This document shows, piece after piece, positions 1 through 8,254 of a DNA stretch of 64,000 nucleotides (its first letter is position 1; every line of letters begins with the position of its first letter). The notes beneath the pieces were generated by a model. The model was not told the origin of the DNA and searched no databases. It saw only the letters and a program-made list of their open reading frames with translations. The stretch lies in NCBI GenBank assembly GCA_017449525.1, contig JAFTFL010000016.1, forward strand, positions 1 through 64,000, read 5' to 3'. The position numbers and the translations under genes are program-made. Source of the DNA: Bacteroidales bacterium. GTDB taxonomy: Bacteria; Bacteroidota; Bacteroidia; Bacteroidales; P3.

Positions 1-243
1 GATTTTTACCAGAGTCTCACCGTTCTCCATGCGCTCCCAGTTGGCCATCAGTTCGTCCTTATGCTGGTCGAGCCACTCGAAAACGAGGTTCAAGGCTCGG
101 CGAGGCATCTGGCCTGTCACGTTTCCCGTCTTAATGTCTATCGTAGCCCGAAACTCGTTGTATCGCACATGAAAGTGTGGCGGATTATGGTCGGGCAGAT
201 ACATCGTAATGACGATTCCGTAGAAATGGCAAATCTCTGGCAT
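1..243 (-). CDS. DUF4160 domain protein, 3' end outside the window
   Basis: The reverse strand from an ATG at 243 reads 81 codons without a stop to the window edge, beginning MPEICHFYGIVITMYLPDHN and continuing with PPHFHVRYNEFRA and a C-terminal WLDQHKDELMANWERM. The phrase DHNPPHFHV is the hallmark of the small DUF4160 family, usually 80-90 residues, so only a few residues should be missing. Members are often found beside DUF2442 genes and have been suggested to be toxin-antitoxin-like, but their function is not established; the neighbouring gene would lie outside the window. A TAnnTTTG-type box lies about 28 bp upstream of the start codon. Confidence 0.8.
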   Translation of the reverse strand, partial: MPEICHFYGIVITMYLPDHNPPHFHVRYNEFRATIDIKTGNVTGQMPRRALNLVFEWLDQHKDELMANWERMENGETLVKI

Positions 244-270
244 AATTTCTTTGCTTTTAAAATTCTGATG

Positions 271-278
271 CAAAAATA
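271..278 (-). promoter_or_regulatory. Bacteroidota-type -7 promoter box for the DUF4160 gene
   Basis: Reverse strand TATTTTTG matches the TAnnTTTG box of the Bacteroidota primary sigma factor and lies 28 bp before the ATG in a very AT-rich stretch. No clear TTTG element about 20 bp further upstream, so the call rests on one box and its position. Confidence 0.4.
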
Positions 279-297
279 CAAAAATTCTGCGAAATAA

Positions 298-847
298 AGA
301 AATAAATTTGTTTGCGGGCGATAAAAACGAAACTTAGCTAATCTCTTAACGAAATTGCCAACTTTCATCATACTCTGAGTTTTGGGTTGCAAAATTAAAC
401 AATTTCAGAGCGTCCCCAGCCGTGCAAAATATGCCAGAATATGTATGTTTCTCCGAGCCTATGGAAATCTCGTACGGACTTCAACATTGTCACCAAGTGT
501 TCTTCGACGAGCGAAGCGAGCAGAGCTCGAGTCCCAGTTACCAAACGCAGTAACCGAGGTAACACTTAGGTAACGGAACAGGCTCAACATTCTTTCCAAT
601 ACGAAAGAATCTCAAAAGCGCAAATAATTGTAAACAGACGCATTATCAATGTCTTACGCTAAAGCACCCGTAACAACCTCATCATCCCCTACAATCTTGA
701 TATCCGTAAAAATAGAACGGTTGCCTAAAAGTATGTCTCATCACAGATTTTCACCACCGTCGGAGCCTCGGCTACTCGCCCTGCGGCCAACGCTTTCTGT
801 CCCACTCCCTGTGCGGACACAGCCGCTGCCATGTGGGAAAATATGCG
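298..847. other. Gene-free stretch between DUF4160 and hutU
   Basis: About 550 bp in which no reading frame looks like a protein. Visible structure: four copies of GTAAC/GTTAC at 537-574 (GTTACC, GTAACC, GGTAAC, GGTAAC, the last two 11 bp apart) and an 8-bp perfect hairpin ATTCTTTC/GAAAGAAT at 589-610 with a 6-nt loop and no T-run. Nothing else was recognised. Confidence 0.5.
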
Positions 848-855
848 TACCTTTG
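848..855 (+). promoter_or_regulatory. Probable -7 box for hutU
   Basis: TACCTTTG followed by CA, the commonest form of the Bacteroidota box in this window, 87 bp before the hutU start codon. No good -33 element is visible. Confidence 0.4.
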
Positions 856-941
856 CACGTTGGCAGCAACTCTACGCAACCATGCACGACTGCCTAACGA
901 AGTAGAACACAAACATAAAAGAACAAAATACACATAATAGT

Positions 942-2942
942 ATGACCCGCGAAGAATTTCAAGCCGAACTGCGCATGGGCATTCCCGACCCATTGCCAGC
1001 CCCACAGCCCTACGACACCACCGTGAACCACGCCCCGAAGCGCAAGGACATCCTCACCCCTGCCGAGAAACGTCTTGCACTACGCAACGCGCTGCGCTAC
1101 TTCGACCCGAAGCACCACGCCTTGCTGGCGCCCGAATTTGCCGAAGAGCTGCGCCGCTACGGTCGTATATATATGTATAGGCTGCGCCCCAGCTACCCCA
1201 TGTATGCCCGCCCGATAGAGGACTACCCAGCCCGCTGCCAGCAGGCTGCTGCCATTATGCTGATGATACAGAACAACCTCGACCCAGCTGTGGCACAACA
1301 TCCGCACGAGCTCATCACCTATGGTGGCAACGGAGCCGTATTCCAGAACTGGGCACAGTATCGCCTGGTGATGAAATACCTCAGCGAGATGACCGACGAG
1401 CAAACTCTCGTTATGTATAGCGGCCACCCCATGGGGCTATACCCCAGTCATAAAGAAGCACCGCGCGTGGTGGTTACTAACGGCATGATGATTCCCAACT
1501 ACAGCAAACCCGACGATTGGGAACGATACAACGCCATGGGCGTAACGCAATACGGCCAAATGACCGCCGGCAGCTACATGTACATCGGACCGCAAGGCAT
1601 CGTGCACGGCACCACCATCACCGTGCTCAACGCAGCCCGTAAACTCGGAGGCGGCACAGCAGGCAAACTCTTCATCACCGCCGGCTTGGGCGGCATGAGC
1701 GGTGCCCAGCCCAAAGCAGGCAACATTGCCGGCGTGGTCAGCATTACGGCCGAAATCAACCCCGCAGCGACACAGAAGCGCTACGACCAGGGCTGGGTGG
1801 ACGAAGTGCATGACAACCTTGACACACTCTTTGCCGCCGTCGACAGCGCACGCAACGAAAAACGCGCCCGCTCCTTCGCCTATCAGGGCAACGTCGTTGA
1901 CCTGTGGGAATACTGCGCTGCGAAAGGCATTCAGGTGGACCTCGGCAGCGACCAAACCTCGCTCCACAACCCGTGGGCTGGAGGCTACTACCCAGTAGGA
2001 CTCAGCCTGGAGGAGTCCAAACAAATGATGGCAGAGCAACCCGAGCTGTTCCGCGAGAAAGTGCAGGAGAGCCTGCGCCGCCATGTCGCCGCCATTAATA
2101 AATTGACCGCCCAGGGCATGTATTTCTTCGATTATGGCAATGCGTTTCTGCTCGAAAGCAGCCGTGCTGGTGCCGACGTGTGGAACGCCGACCACACCGC
2201 CTTCCGTTATCCGAGCTACGTGCAGGACATCATGGGACCCATGTGTTTCGACTACGGTTTTGGCCCCTTCCGTTGGGTATGCACCAGCGGCAACCCCGCC
2301 GACCTTGACAAGAGCGACCACATAGCCATGGAGGTGCTCGACGAAATAGCCGCCCACTCCCCTGCCGAGATACAGCAGCAGATGCGCGACAACATACAGT
2401 GGATACGCGGAGCCAAGGAGAACCACCTCGTCGTCGGCAGCCAAGCACGCATACTCTATGCCGACTGCGAGGGTCGTACCAAGATAGCGGCACGCTTCAA
2501 CGAAGCCATCCGCAACGGGGAAATAAGTGCCCCCATAGTGCTCGGCCGCGACCACCACGACGTGAGCGGCACGGATAGCCCCTTCCGTGAAACGAGCAAC
2601 ATCTACGACGGCAGCAACCGCACCGCCGATATGGCCATACAGAATGTCGTTGGAGATTCGTTTCGCGGCGCTACGTGGGTGAGCATCCACAACGGCGGCG
2701 GAGTGGGCTGGGGCGAAGTGATAAACGGCGGCTTCGGCATGGTGCTCGACGGTAGTGCAGAATGCGACCGACGCCTGCGCCTCATGCTGCACTGGGATGT
2801 GAACAACGGCATCAGCCGTCGCAGTTGGGCGCGCAACGAGGGTGCCATGTTCGCCATTCGGCGTGCTATGGAGGTCTGTCCCGAGCTCAAGGTAACGCTG
2901 CCCAACCTCGTTGACGACAGTATCATAGACAGTGCCTTCTGA
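942..2942 (+). CDS. hutU: Urocanate hydratase (long, mammalian-like form)
   Basis: Converts urocanate to 4-imidazolone-5-propionate, the second step of histidine degradation (EC 4.2.1.49), using NAD+ as electrophile in the cytoplasm. The 666 residues are longer than the classical 560-residue Pseudomonas enzyme and follow the long form shared by Bacteroidota and animals: GGNGAVFQNWAQY near residue 128, GSQARILYADCEGRTKIA, APIVLGRDHHDVSGTDSP, and GGGVGWGEVINGGFG near residue 584. The start at 942 gives the expected N-terminus MTREEFQAELRMGIPDPLP. No hutH, hutI or ftcD lies beside it here, so it appears as a single-gene unit. A 543-codon open frame on the opposite strand is a shadow of its codon use. 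Confidence 0.95.
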   Translation: MTREEFQAELRMGIPDPLPAPQPYDTTVNHAPKRKDILTPAEKRLALRNALRYFDPKHHALLAPEFAEELRRYGRIYMYRLRPSYPMYARPIEDYPARCQQAAAIMLMIQNNLDPAVAQHPHELITYGGNGAVFQNWAQYRLVMKYLSEMTDEQTLVMYSGHPMGLYPSHKEAPRVVVTNGMMIPNYSKPDDWERYNAMGVTQYGQMTAGSYMYIGPQGIVHGTTITVLNAARKLGGGTAGKLFITAGLGGMSGAQPKAGNIAGVVSITAEINPAATQKRYDQGWVDEVHDNLDTLFAAVDSARNEKRARSFAYQGNVVDLWEYCAAKGIQVDLGSDQTSLHNPWAGGYYPVGLSLEESKQMMAEQPELFREKVQESLRRHVAAINKLTAQGMYFFDYGNAFLLESSRAGADVWNADHTAFRYPSYVQDIMGPMCFDYGFGPFRWVCTSGNPADLDKSDHIAMEVLDEIAAHSPAEIQQQMRDNIQWIRGAKENHLVVGSQARILYADCEGRTKIAARFNEAIRNGEISAPIVLGRDHHDVSGTDSPFRETSNIYDGSNRTADMAIQNVVGDSFRGATWVSIHNGGGVGWGEVINGGFGMVLDGSAECDRRLRLMLHWDVNNGISRRSWARNEGAMFAIRRAMEVCPELKVTLPNLVDDSIIDSAF

Positions 2943-2962
2943 ACAAGCACCTAAAACAGCGT

Positions 2963-3038
2963 TCCGCACTTCTACCCCATCTCGTTGCCCACATCGGGCA
3001 GGTGGAGCAGAAGTGCGGATGGCACGCTGCAACGAGAT
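2963..3038. other. Two interlaced perfect inverted repeats after hutU (pseudoknot-like)
   Basis: TCCGCACTTCT at 2963-2973 pairs perfectly with 3009-3019, and ATCTCGTTGC at 2979-2988 pairs perfectly with 3029-3038. The order is A-B-A'-B', so the two stems (11 and 10 bp) cross and would form an H-type pseudoknot or two mutually exclusive hairpins; a third small stem TGCCC/GGGCA lies at 2986-3000. It starts 21 bp after the hutU stop codon. No T-run follows, so it is not a standard intrinsic terminator. Confidence 0.6.
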
Positions 3039-3104
3039 AGCAAAGCGAGACCTTAGAAGAGACAACACAGCCGTCGTTGCGTATGAGCCTTCACTTCAGA
3101 ACAA

Positions 3105-3123
3105 TGTATTGGTCACCAATACA
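3105..3123. promoter_or_regulatory. 19-bp perfect palindrome, operator-like
   Basis: TGTATTGGTCACCAATACA is a perfect inverted repeat of two 9-bp arms around a single C. A one-base centre cannot fold as an RNA hairpin without opening several pairs, so a dimeric DNA-binding protein is the likelier reader. It lies between hutU and the dipeptidase gene, 273 bp before the latter. The rest of the 2943-3395 gap shows no convincing gene. Confidence 0.5.
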
Positions 3124-3395
3124 ACAGCCAATGAAAGCGTAGGCAACATCATGTGGCATACACATCGCAGCATAGAACATAGCGCAGTGGCGAATTTGGT
3201 GTATATGAAACTGGGACAACTTCATGAATGTGCCACCCAGCCCGAAGCGACAGCGTCTCGCCTTAGAGCGTGGACGTGTGCGTTAGTAATTGGATAGCAC
3301 AGGTAGTCGAAGAGCTCATAAACACCGATGAAGACCCAAAGTTCCTCGCTCTTGTTATATACAGAAGATAAAACTCACCTTAACCAGCAGTACTA

Positions 3396-4178
3396 ATGAA
3401 TAGAATGAAGGGAGGGTTTTGGATACTTATAGCCGTGGCTGTTTGCGGCACGTGTTGGGCAGCATGCAGACGGACAGCCAAAGCGGAGTCCAAACCAATC
3501 GAGGAGAACGGCCAGTTCGTCACCCTCACCGATGCAGTGCCTGATGCAATACTGGAGATACGCTACTTCAGTACATACAACTTTGTAGGCAAGCGTATTG
3601 ACGGCTATGAAGAGCCGACGGCACTCCTCAGCCGTCAGGCAGCCGACAGCCTGCGAGCTGTGAGCGACGACCTGCTGAAGCAGGGCTACAGGCTGAAAAT
3701 CTATGATGCCTATCGGCCGCAGCGAGCAGTTGACCACTTCGTGCGCTGGGCTGCCGATCTGTCCGACACTCTGATGAAACACTACTTCTACCCCGACCTG
3801 AACAAGAATGTCCTGTTCGAGCAGGAGTACATAGCGGAGAAGAGTGGCCATACGCGCGGTAGCACGGTCGACCTCACCCTCTTCGACATGGCCACAGGAA
3901 AGGATGTTGACATGGGGGGGACGTTCGACTGGTTCGGACCAGAAAGCCATCCAGACTTTTGCGGCAATCCCACAACGGGCGAGTACACAGCCGACAACTC
4001 ACAGTCGCCCACTGGTCGTAGCATTACTGCTGAGCAGTTTGCCAACCGCATGAAGTTGCGTACAGCCATGTTGGCGCACGGCTTCAAACCCTTAGGCTCG
4101 GAGTGGTGGCATTTCACCCTACGTACCGAACCCTATCCTGACACCTACTTTACTTTCCCCGTCAAGCAACTGAAGTAG
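3396..4178 (+). CDS. D-alanyl-D-alanine dipeptidase, VanX/DdpX family (peptidase M15D)
   Basis: Zinc dipeptidase that hydrolyses free D-Ala-D-Ala, acting in the periplasm or at the outer membrane. The zinc and catalytic motifs are intact: SGHTRGSTVDLTL (His152, Asp159) and EWWHF (Glu236, His239). The 260-residue length is slightly above the VanX core because of an N-terminal hydrophobic segment, FWILIAVAVCGTCWAAC, which reads as a signal peptide with a possible lipobox, so the enzyme is probably exported. VanX proper is a vancomycin-resistance enzyme, but no vanH/vanA ligase or VanRS system is present here, and solitary homologues in Bacteroidales are thought to recycle cell-wall dipeptide. 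A terminator follows the stop codon. Confidence 0.88.
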   Translation: MNRMKGGFWILIAVAVCGTCWAACRRTAKAESKPIEENGQFVTLTDAVPDAILEIRYFSTYNFVGKRIDGYEEPTALLSRQAADSLRAVSDDLLKQGYRLKIYDAYRPQRAVDHFVRWAADLSDTLMKHYFYPDLNKNVLFEQEYIAEKSGHTRGSTVDLTLFDMATGKDVDMGGTFDWFGPESHPDFCGNPTTGEYTADNSQSPTGRSITAEQFANRMKLRTAMLAHGFKPLGSEWWHFTLRTEPYPDTYFTFPVKQLK

Positions 4179-4226
4179 GACGGCGAGTTTCTTCTCCGCC
4201 CAGTGCTACACAACTGTAGATTTCAG

Positions 4227-4265
4227 CCCCTCCACTTCTACCTTGTAAAGGCATGAGTGGAGGGG
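4227..4265 (+). terminator. Intrinsic terminator after the dipeptidase gene
   Basis: CCCCTCCACT (4227-4236) pairs perfectly with AGTGGAGGGG (4256-4265), followed by TTTCTT on the plus strand. The loop holds a second small stem CCTT/AAGG. It ends the plus-strand unit before the convergent SpoU gene. Confidence 0.75.
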
Positions 4266-4345
4266 TTTCTTGCAGCATGTAGTTGTGGGAAATGACAGCC
4301 CAATAGACAACTGCGATAAACAAAGACAACAGGAAAGTGTACCCC

Positions 4346-5209
4346 CTACCGCCAGCGCATCTGCCAGCAGGCCAAGGCGGCTGCCGCTGCCACATTGAGA
4401 GAATCAACACCGGCGCGCATCGGAATGCGTGCCACATAATCACATTGTTCGATAACACTGCGCGACAATCCGTCGCCTTCTGCCCCCATAACGATGGCCA
4501 AACGCGGCTCGGCAGCCAAGCGCGAGTCGTCGAATGGCAGTGCGCGGTCATCGAGAGCCATGGCGACCAACTTGTAGCCCATAGAGCGTAATTGCGTCAT
4601 GGCCGAGGCTGGCCACTCCCCTGTTCCAAGTCGTGTCCACGGCATTTGAAAGATGGTTCCCATACTTACCCGTATCACACGGCGGTTCAGGGGCTCGCAC
4701 GTAGTGGAAGTAAACAGAAGTGCATCCATGTTGAGGGCTGCGGCCGACCGCGTTGCAGCTCCAACATTGACGGCATCGACCACACCGTCGAGCACCAACA
4801 GGCGATGCCCCTCGGCACAAATATCTCCGAGAGAAGGTAGCGGTTTGCGACGCATGGCACAGAGCACACCGCGCGAAAGAGTATAACCAGTGATGGAGCG
4901 AAGTACTTCGCGTTGCCCTACATAGATGGGGATGTTGCCCACCCGATTGATAACGTCTGCAGCTATGCCACGCACGTGGTGCCACTCCGTCAGCAGTGCG
5001 ATGGGCTCATAACCGCTGCGCAACGCCACGTCTATCACTTTGGGGCTTTCGGCAATAAACAGCCCTGCGTCAGCCTCAAAGCCGTTGCGCAGTTGCGCCT
5101 CGGTGAGTGAGGAAAAAAGGCGTACCTCCTCGGCCGAAGCGTCGGCAATCTCCACAATACGAGGGGCGAGACCCTCAAACATTGGACTGCTTAGCGTAGT
5201 ACTACTCAT
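4346..5209 (-). CDS. SpoU/TrmH-family RNA 2'-O-ribose methyltransferase
   Basis: Transfers a methyl group from S-adenosylmethionine to the 2'-OH of a tRNA or rRNA nucleoside. The 287 residues show the three motifs of the SPOUT knot fold: LDGVVDAVNVGAATRSA, then VMGAEGDGLS, and the C-terminal IPMRAGVDSLNVAAAAALA. An N-terminal substrate-binding domain of about 110 residues precedes the catalytic domain, as in RlmB/TrmH relatives. The target nucleoside cannot be read from sequence. It is the last gene of a minus-strand run starting with the deoxyhypusine-synthase-like gene and follows DUF5683 after 66 bp. Confidence 0.9.
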   Translation of the reverse strand: MSSTTLSSPMFEGLAPRIVEIADASAEEVRLFSSLTEAQLRNGFEADAGLFIAESPKVIDVALRSGYEPIALLTEWHHVRGIAADVINRVGNIPIYVGQREVLRSITGYTLSRGVLCAMRRKPLPSLGDICAEGHRLLVLDGVVDAVNVGAATRSAAALNMDALLFTSTTCEPLNRRVIRVSMGTIFQMPWTRLGTGEWPASAMTQLRSMGYKLVAMALDDRALPFDDSRLAAEPRLAIVMGAEGDGLSRSVIEQCDYVARIPMRAGVDSLNVAAAAALACWQMRWR

Positions 5210-5275
5210 TTAGAGAAGAACTATATTAATATATAAGGTGTATACCTGCACACATCGGATTGCAGCCTTTCACTA

Positions 5276-6052
5276 TCAGAAACTGAACTGCAACGACACG
5301 CCCGCCGCATTGCGGCCGAGTCCGTCCTGCAGCAACGCAGGCTGGGCCGTGAGCGAAAGGTCATCGCTTATCTCAAATTCATAGAGGTGCCCGAAGACCA
5401 GCGCATCAATCAAATTTAAACCGTAGACGGCCACCCCCACAATGACAGACAACTGGAAGTTCTTGTTATAGGACTGGTACATGTTATAAATATTGGCGGT
5501 CGGGTAGTTGGCATAGTCCTGCAACGACGGGGTATCGCCATGCTGACGACGAAAGAGATACTCGTCGCGGTAGAGCTTCATCTGCGAATAGTTGCTACCA
5601 ATCCAATAGCCCACTGCAGCAAAACCAGCATATATTATCGGTATCTTCCAAGCCTGATGATTATAGACCTGACCTGCTCCAGGCAAGACTGCCGAGAGCA
5701 GCACTGCACGGCGAGGACTGTGAGAACGAACTGAGGTAGTGCTTGAGCCGTCGGCTGTATCGGCCTCAAGGGCTTCAATGTACGCCATTCTACCTGGCGA
5801 AGCCTGCTGCCCTGAAGTAGAAAAAACACCCTGATTCTCGACAGAAAAACTGTGATTGGCCTCGAATACACGTCCTAATGGAGCAGGCTCTCCCAATGTC
5901 CACTCTGCGCTTGAAGGCATACTCGACAGGGGGGCAAACGTCAACTTATCGGGAGTGCTACCCACATTTTGTATGCACTGCGACTGAGCAAGACAACAAT
6001 TACAAACCAAAACGAAGAGAGCATGCACAAGGCATACCCTCTTCGTAATCAT
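5276..6052 (-). CDS. DUF5683 protein, membrane-associated, next to parAB
   Basis: A 258-residue protein with a signal peptide (LVHALFVLVCNCCLAQ) and the DUF5683 core RRAVLLSAVLPGAGQVYNHQ, followed by two hydrophobic segments around IPIIYAGFAAVGYWIG and LSVIVGVAVYGLNLIDALVFG. The gene order parA-parB-DUF5683 is widespread in Bacteroidota; the function is unknown but a cell-envelope role is likely. The open frame continues upstream to a TTG at 6073 that overlaps the parB end; the ATG at 6052 is preferred because it directly precedes the basic and hydrophobic parts of the signal peptide. Confidence 0.8.
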   Translation of the reverse strand: MITKRVCLVHALFVLVCNCCLAQSQCIQNVGSTPDKLTFAPLSSMPSSAEWTLGEPAPLGRVFEANHSFSVENQGVFSTSGQQASPGRMAYIEALEADTADGSSTTSVRSHSPRRAVLLSAVLPGAGQVYNHQAWKIPIIYAGFAAVGYWIGSNYSQMKLYRDEYLFRRQHGDTPSLQDYANYPTANIYNMYQSYNKNFQLSVIVGVAVYGLNLIDALVFGHLYEFEISDDLSLTAQPALLQDGLGRNAAGVSLQFSF

Positions 6053-6074
6053 ATAACCTCTTCGACCTTGCAAC

Positions 6075-6959
6075 CTATTGCCTGTCGATAAGTGTCATGA
6101 TGCGAGCAAAATCGGCATCATCCTTAAAGTGTATCGTAACCGTACCTCGACCGCGTCGCGACCGCTTGATGTCGACTTCTGACTGTAACCGCTGGCGCAG
6201 CGAGCGACAGTGAGAGGCATGAACTTCGGGCAAATCGTTCTGCGTCTTTTTAAGTCGCGTCGTGGTGGGACGTGTCGAGTCCTTCACCAACTGCTCAGTC
6301 TGATGTACAGAAAGATGCCGGTTGATGATGTCGTGAAGGATGGCAAGATGAGTCTCTATGTCCTCCACATTAACGAGTGCACGCGCATGAGCCATGCTGA
6401 TTTGATTTGTACTCAGTGCCATTTGGGTTTCAGCAGGCAAGTTCAGTAGGCGCAAATAATTAGTGATCGTGGCCCTGTTCTTGCCGACCTTCTCACTCAA
6501 CTGCTCATGGGTAAGTTGGCACTCCTCGATGAGAGCGGCATACGAAAACGCAATCTCCATGGCATTGAGGTTCTCACGTTGAATGTTTTCCACCAACGCC
6601 ATCTCCATCATTTGCCCATCGGTAGCCACACGAATATAGGCCGGAATTTCGGTAAGTCCAGCACGCTTGGCGGCCCGCAATCGTCGTTCGCCTGCTATCA
6701 ACTGGTAGCGCTCCTGGGGCATGCTACGCACCGTAACTGGTGCGATGACACCCTGCTGACGAATGGATTGAGCAAGCTCTTCGAGAGCCTCCTCATCAAA
6801 TTCTTTTCTTGGTTGGAACGGGTTGGCATCAATCTTATCTATGGGAATGGAGGCAATAGACGTTGTCAAATTAGCCCTACCCATAGCTTTGTCAATATCG
6901 ACATCGGGCAGCAACGACCCCAATCCTCTGCCCAAACCACCGATCTTCTGTTTTGCCAT
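6075..6959 (-). CDS. parB: Chromosome-partitioning protein ParB
   Basis: CTP-dependent DNA clamp that loads at parS sites and works with ParA in origin segregation. The 294 residues show the N-terminal KIGGLGRGLGSLL that contacts ParA, the CTP-binding/ParB boxes GERRLRAAK and ENIQRENLN, a helix-turn-helix region around LSEKVGKNRATITNYLRLL, and a C-terminal dimerisation domain rich in basic residues. It follows parA after 18 bp and is certainly co-transcribed with it. No clear parS site (TGTTnCACGTGAAACA-like) was found in the window. Confidence 0.96.
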   Translation of the reverse strand: MAKQKIGGLGRGLGSLLPDVDIDKAMGRANLTTSIASIPIDKIDANPFQPRKEFDEEALEELAQSIRQQGVIAPVTVRSMPQERYQLIAGERRLRAAKRAGLTEIPAYIRVATDGQMMEMALVENIQRENLNAMEIAFSYAALIEECQLTHEQLSEKVGKNRATITNYLRLLNLPAETQMALSTNQISMAHARALVNVEDIETHLAILHDIINRHLSVHQTEQLVKDSTRPTTTRLKKTQNDLPEVHASHCRSLRQRLQSEVDIKRSRRGRGTVTIHFKDDADFARIMTLIDRQ

Positions 6960-6977
6960 AATGATTGCTGCTCCTGT

Positions 6978-7751
6978 TTAGTTGATAAGATTGTTCCGTT
7001 TCAGTATCTCATTGGCCAAGTTGAGATAGTTCACTGCCCCTGCGGATGTGGCATCATGCATAATGATGGTCTTGCCGTAGCTCGGGGCTTCAGCCAGTTT
7101 AGTATTACGATAGATGAGCGTATCAAATACCATCTGCTTGAAGTGAGACCGCACATCATCCACCACCTGCCGTGCTAATCGCAGACGCGAATCGTACATG
7201 GTGATAAGCAATCCCTCAATGGTAAGATTCGGATTCAGTCGTGTCTGCACAATACGTATCGTATTGAGGAGTTTGCCCAAGCCTTCCAAAGCAAAGTACT
7301 CACTCTGGATGGGAATGATAACAGAATCAGAGGCCGTGAGCGCATTAAGAGTGATGAGCCCAAGTGATGGCGAACAGTCGATGATAATAAAGTCATATTC
7401 ATCCTTGACAGCTTTCAAGGCATCCGACATGTAATATTCACGACGTTTCTCGTTCACCAGGTCAATTTCAGCCCCCACGAGGTCGATTCGAGTGGGCAAA
7501 AGATAAAGGTTGGGGGTCTCTGTCTCAACAATGCATTCATGAATCTCGGCCTGTCCAAGCAGACATTCGTAAACACTTTTCTGCAGCCCCTCAGGGTCTA
7601 TACCTAAACCAGACGTTGCGTTGGCCTGTGGGTCGGCATCAACCAGTAATACTTTATACTCCAGCACTGCTAACGATGCGCTTAGATTGGTGGCCGTCGT
7701 GGTCTTGCCCACACCACCCTTTTGATTAGCTATCGATATTATTTTCCCCAT
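6978..7751 (-). CDS. parA: Chromosome-partitioning ATPase ParA (Soj)
   Basis: Deviant-Walker ATPase of the ParA/MinD family, 257 residues. The N-terminus reads MGKIISIANQKGGVGKTT with the deviant Walker A KGGVGKTT at residues 11-18, followed by LLVDADPQANATSGLG and the Walker B region FIIIDCSPSLGLIT. The frame extends upstream to 7796, but the ATG at 7751 starts exactly at the conserved beta strand and is chosen. A 19-bp near-palindrome sits 10 bp upstream of this start and may autoregulate the operon. Confidence 0.96.
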   Translation of the reverse strand: MGKIISIANQKGGVGKTTTATNLSASLAVLEYKVLLVDADPQANATSGLGIDPEGLQKSVYECLLGQAEIHECIVETETPNLYLLPTRIDLVGAEIDLVNEKRREYYMSDALKAVKDEYDFIIIDCSPSLGLITLNALTASDSVIIPIQSEYFALEGLGKLLNTIRIVQTRLNPNLTIEGLLITMYDSRLRLARQVVDDVRSHFKQMVFDTLIYRNTKLAEAPSYGKTIIMHDATSAGAVNYLNLANEILKRNNLIN

Positions 7752-7760
7752 ATCATTACA

Positions 7761-7779
7761 ATGTACAACGGTTGAACAT
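7761..7779. promoter_or_regulatory. Near-palindrome upstream of parA, candidate operator
   Basis: ATGTACAACGGTTGAACAT has half-sites ATGTnCAAC and GTTGnACAT, with 8 of 9 arm positions paired. It ends 10 bp before the parA start codon. Its odd length and lack of the CACGTG core distinguish it from parS. A binding site for an autoregulator of parAB is an inference. Confidence 0.4.
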
Positions 7780-7865
7780 ACTGCGACGCCTCCCACCCTA
7801 TGCAGTCTATTGCATCAGGTTGCGAATGTCGCACTCCCGCAGCCCACTATGCTGTGGCCTTCAAG

Positions 7866-8204
7866 TTAGTCGACGTACTCGTTCGCAAAATGTCCTTCGC
7901 CAGCGCGGTACTCAGCATCCTGCTCCTCAGTTGGCGACGGTGCCATCACACCGGTGTCGATGTATTGGAATGCATTCTCCAGCCCAAGGCGGAACTTCTC
8001 GAAGTCCTCTTTATAAAGGAACATCTTGTTCTTGTCATAGAAATAAACACCAGTGTTGTTGTCAAACATCTTCCGGCTCTCGGTGATGGTGATGTATTTG
8101 TCCCCGCCTCGTGTTGCTCTTACGTCCACGTAGTACTTGCGTTTACCTGCGCTGATGACTTGTGAGTAAAGCTCATCCTGCTGCCTGTTGTTATTCGATT
8201 CCAT
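7866..8204 (-). CDS. PUR-alpha-like nucleic-acid-binding protein (DUF3276)
   Basis: A 112-residue protein of the bacterial PUR family, small single-PUR-repeat proteins that bind single-stranded DNA or RNA. The sequence carries the alternating beta pattern SAGKRKYYVDVRAT, DKYITITESRK, YFYDKNKMFLYKEDFEKF and an acidic tail. The best-known bacterial relative is the Borrelia BpuR regulator; in Bacteroidota the role is not settled. It is 50 bp downstream of the cysteine-desulfidase-like gene and 114 bp upstream of parA on the same strand. Confidence 0.8.
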   Translation of the reverse strand: MESNNNRQQDELYSQVISAGKRKYYVDVRATRGGDKYITITESRKMFDNNTGVYFYDKNKMFLYKEDFEKFRLGLENAFQYIDTGVMAPSPTEEQDAEYRAGEGHFANEYVD

Positions 8205-8254
8205 TCTTTACGTTGAATATGTTTAATACTTATTGTTCTGTTTTGTGATGTTTG

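Noticed and set aside
1437..3068. 543-codon open frame antisense to hutU
   Set aside because: It mirrors hutU completely, resembles no protein family and is explained by the codon use of hutU; similar shadows lie opposite mmdA, lpdA and the giant gene.
2932..3297. 121-codon frame after hutU
   Set aside because: It overlaps the hutU end, spans the crossed inverted repeats and the 19-bp palindrome, and shows no protein-like pattern.
6075..7865. parS site near parAB
   Set aside because: No TGTTnCACGTGnAACA-like sequence was found; the palindrome before parA has a different core and odd length.
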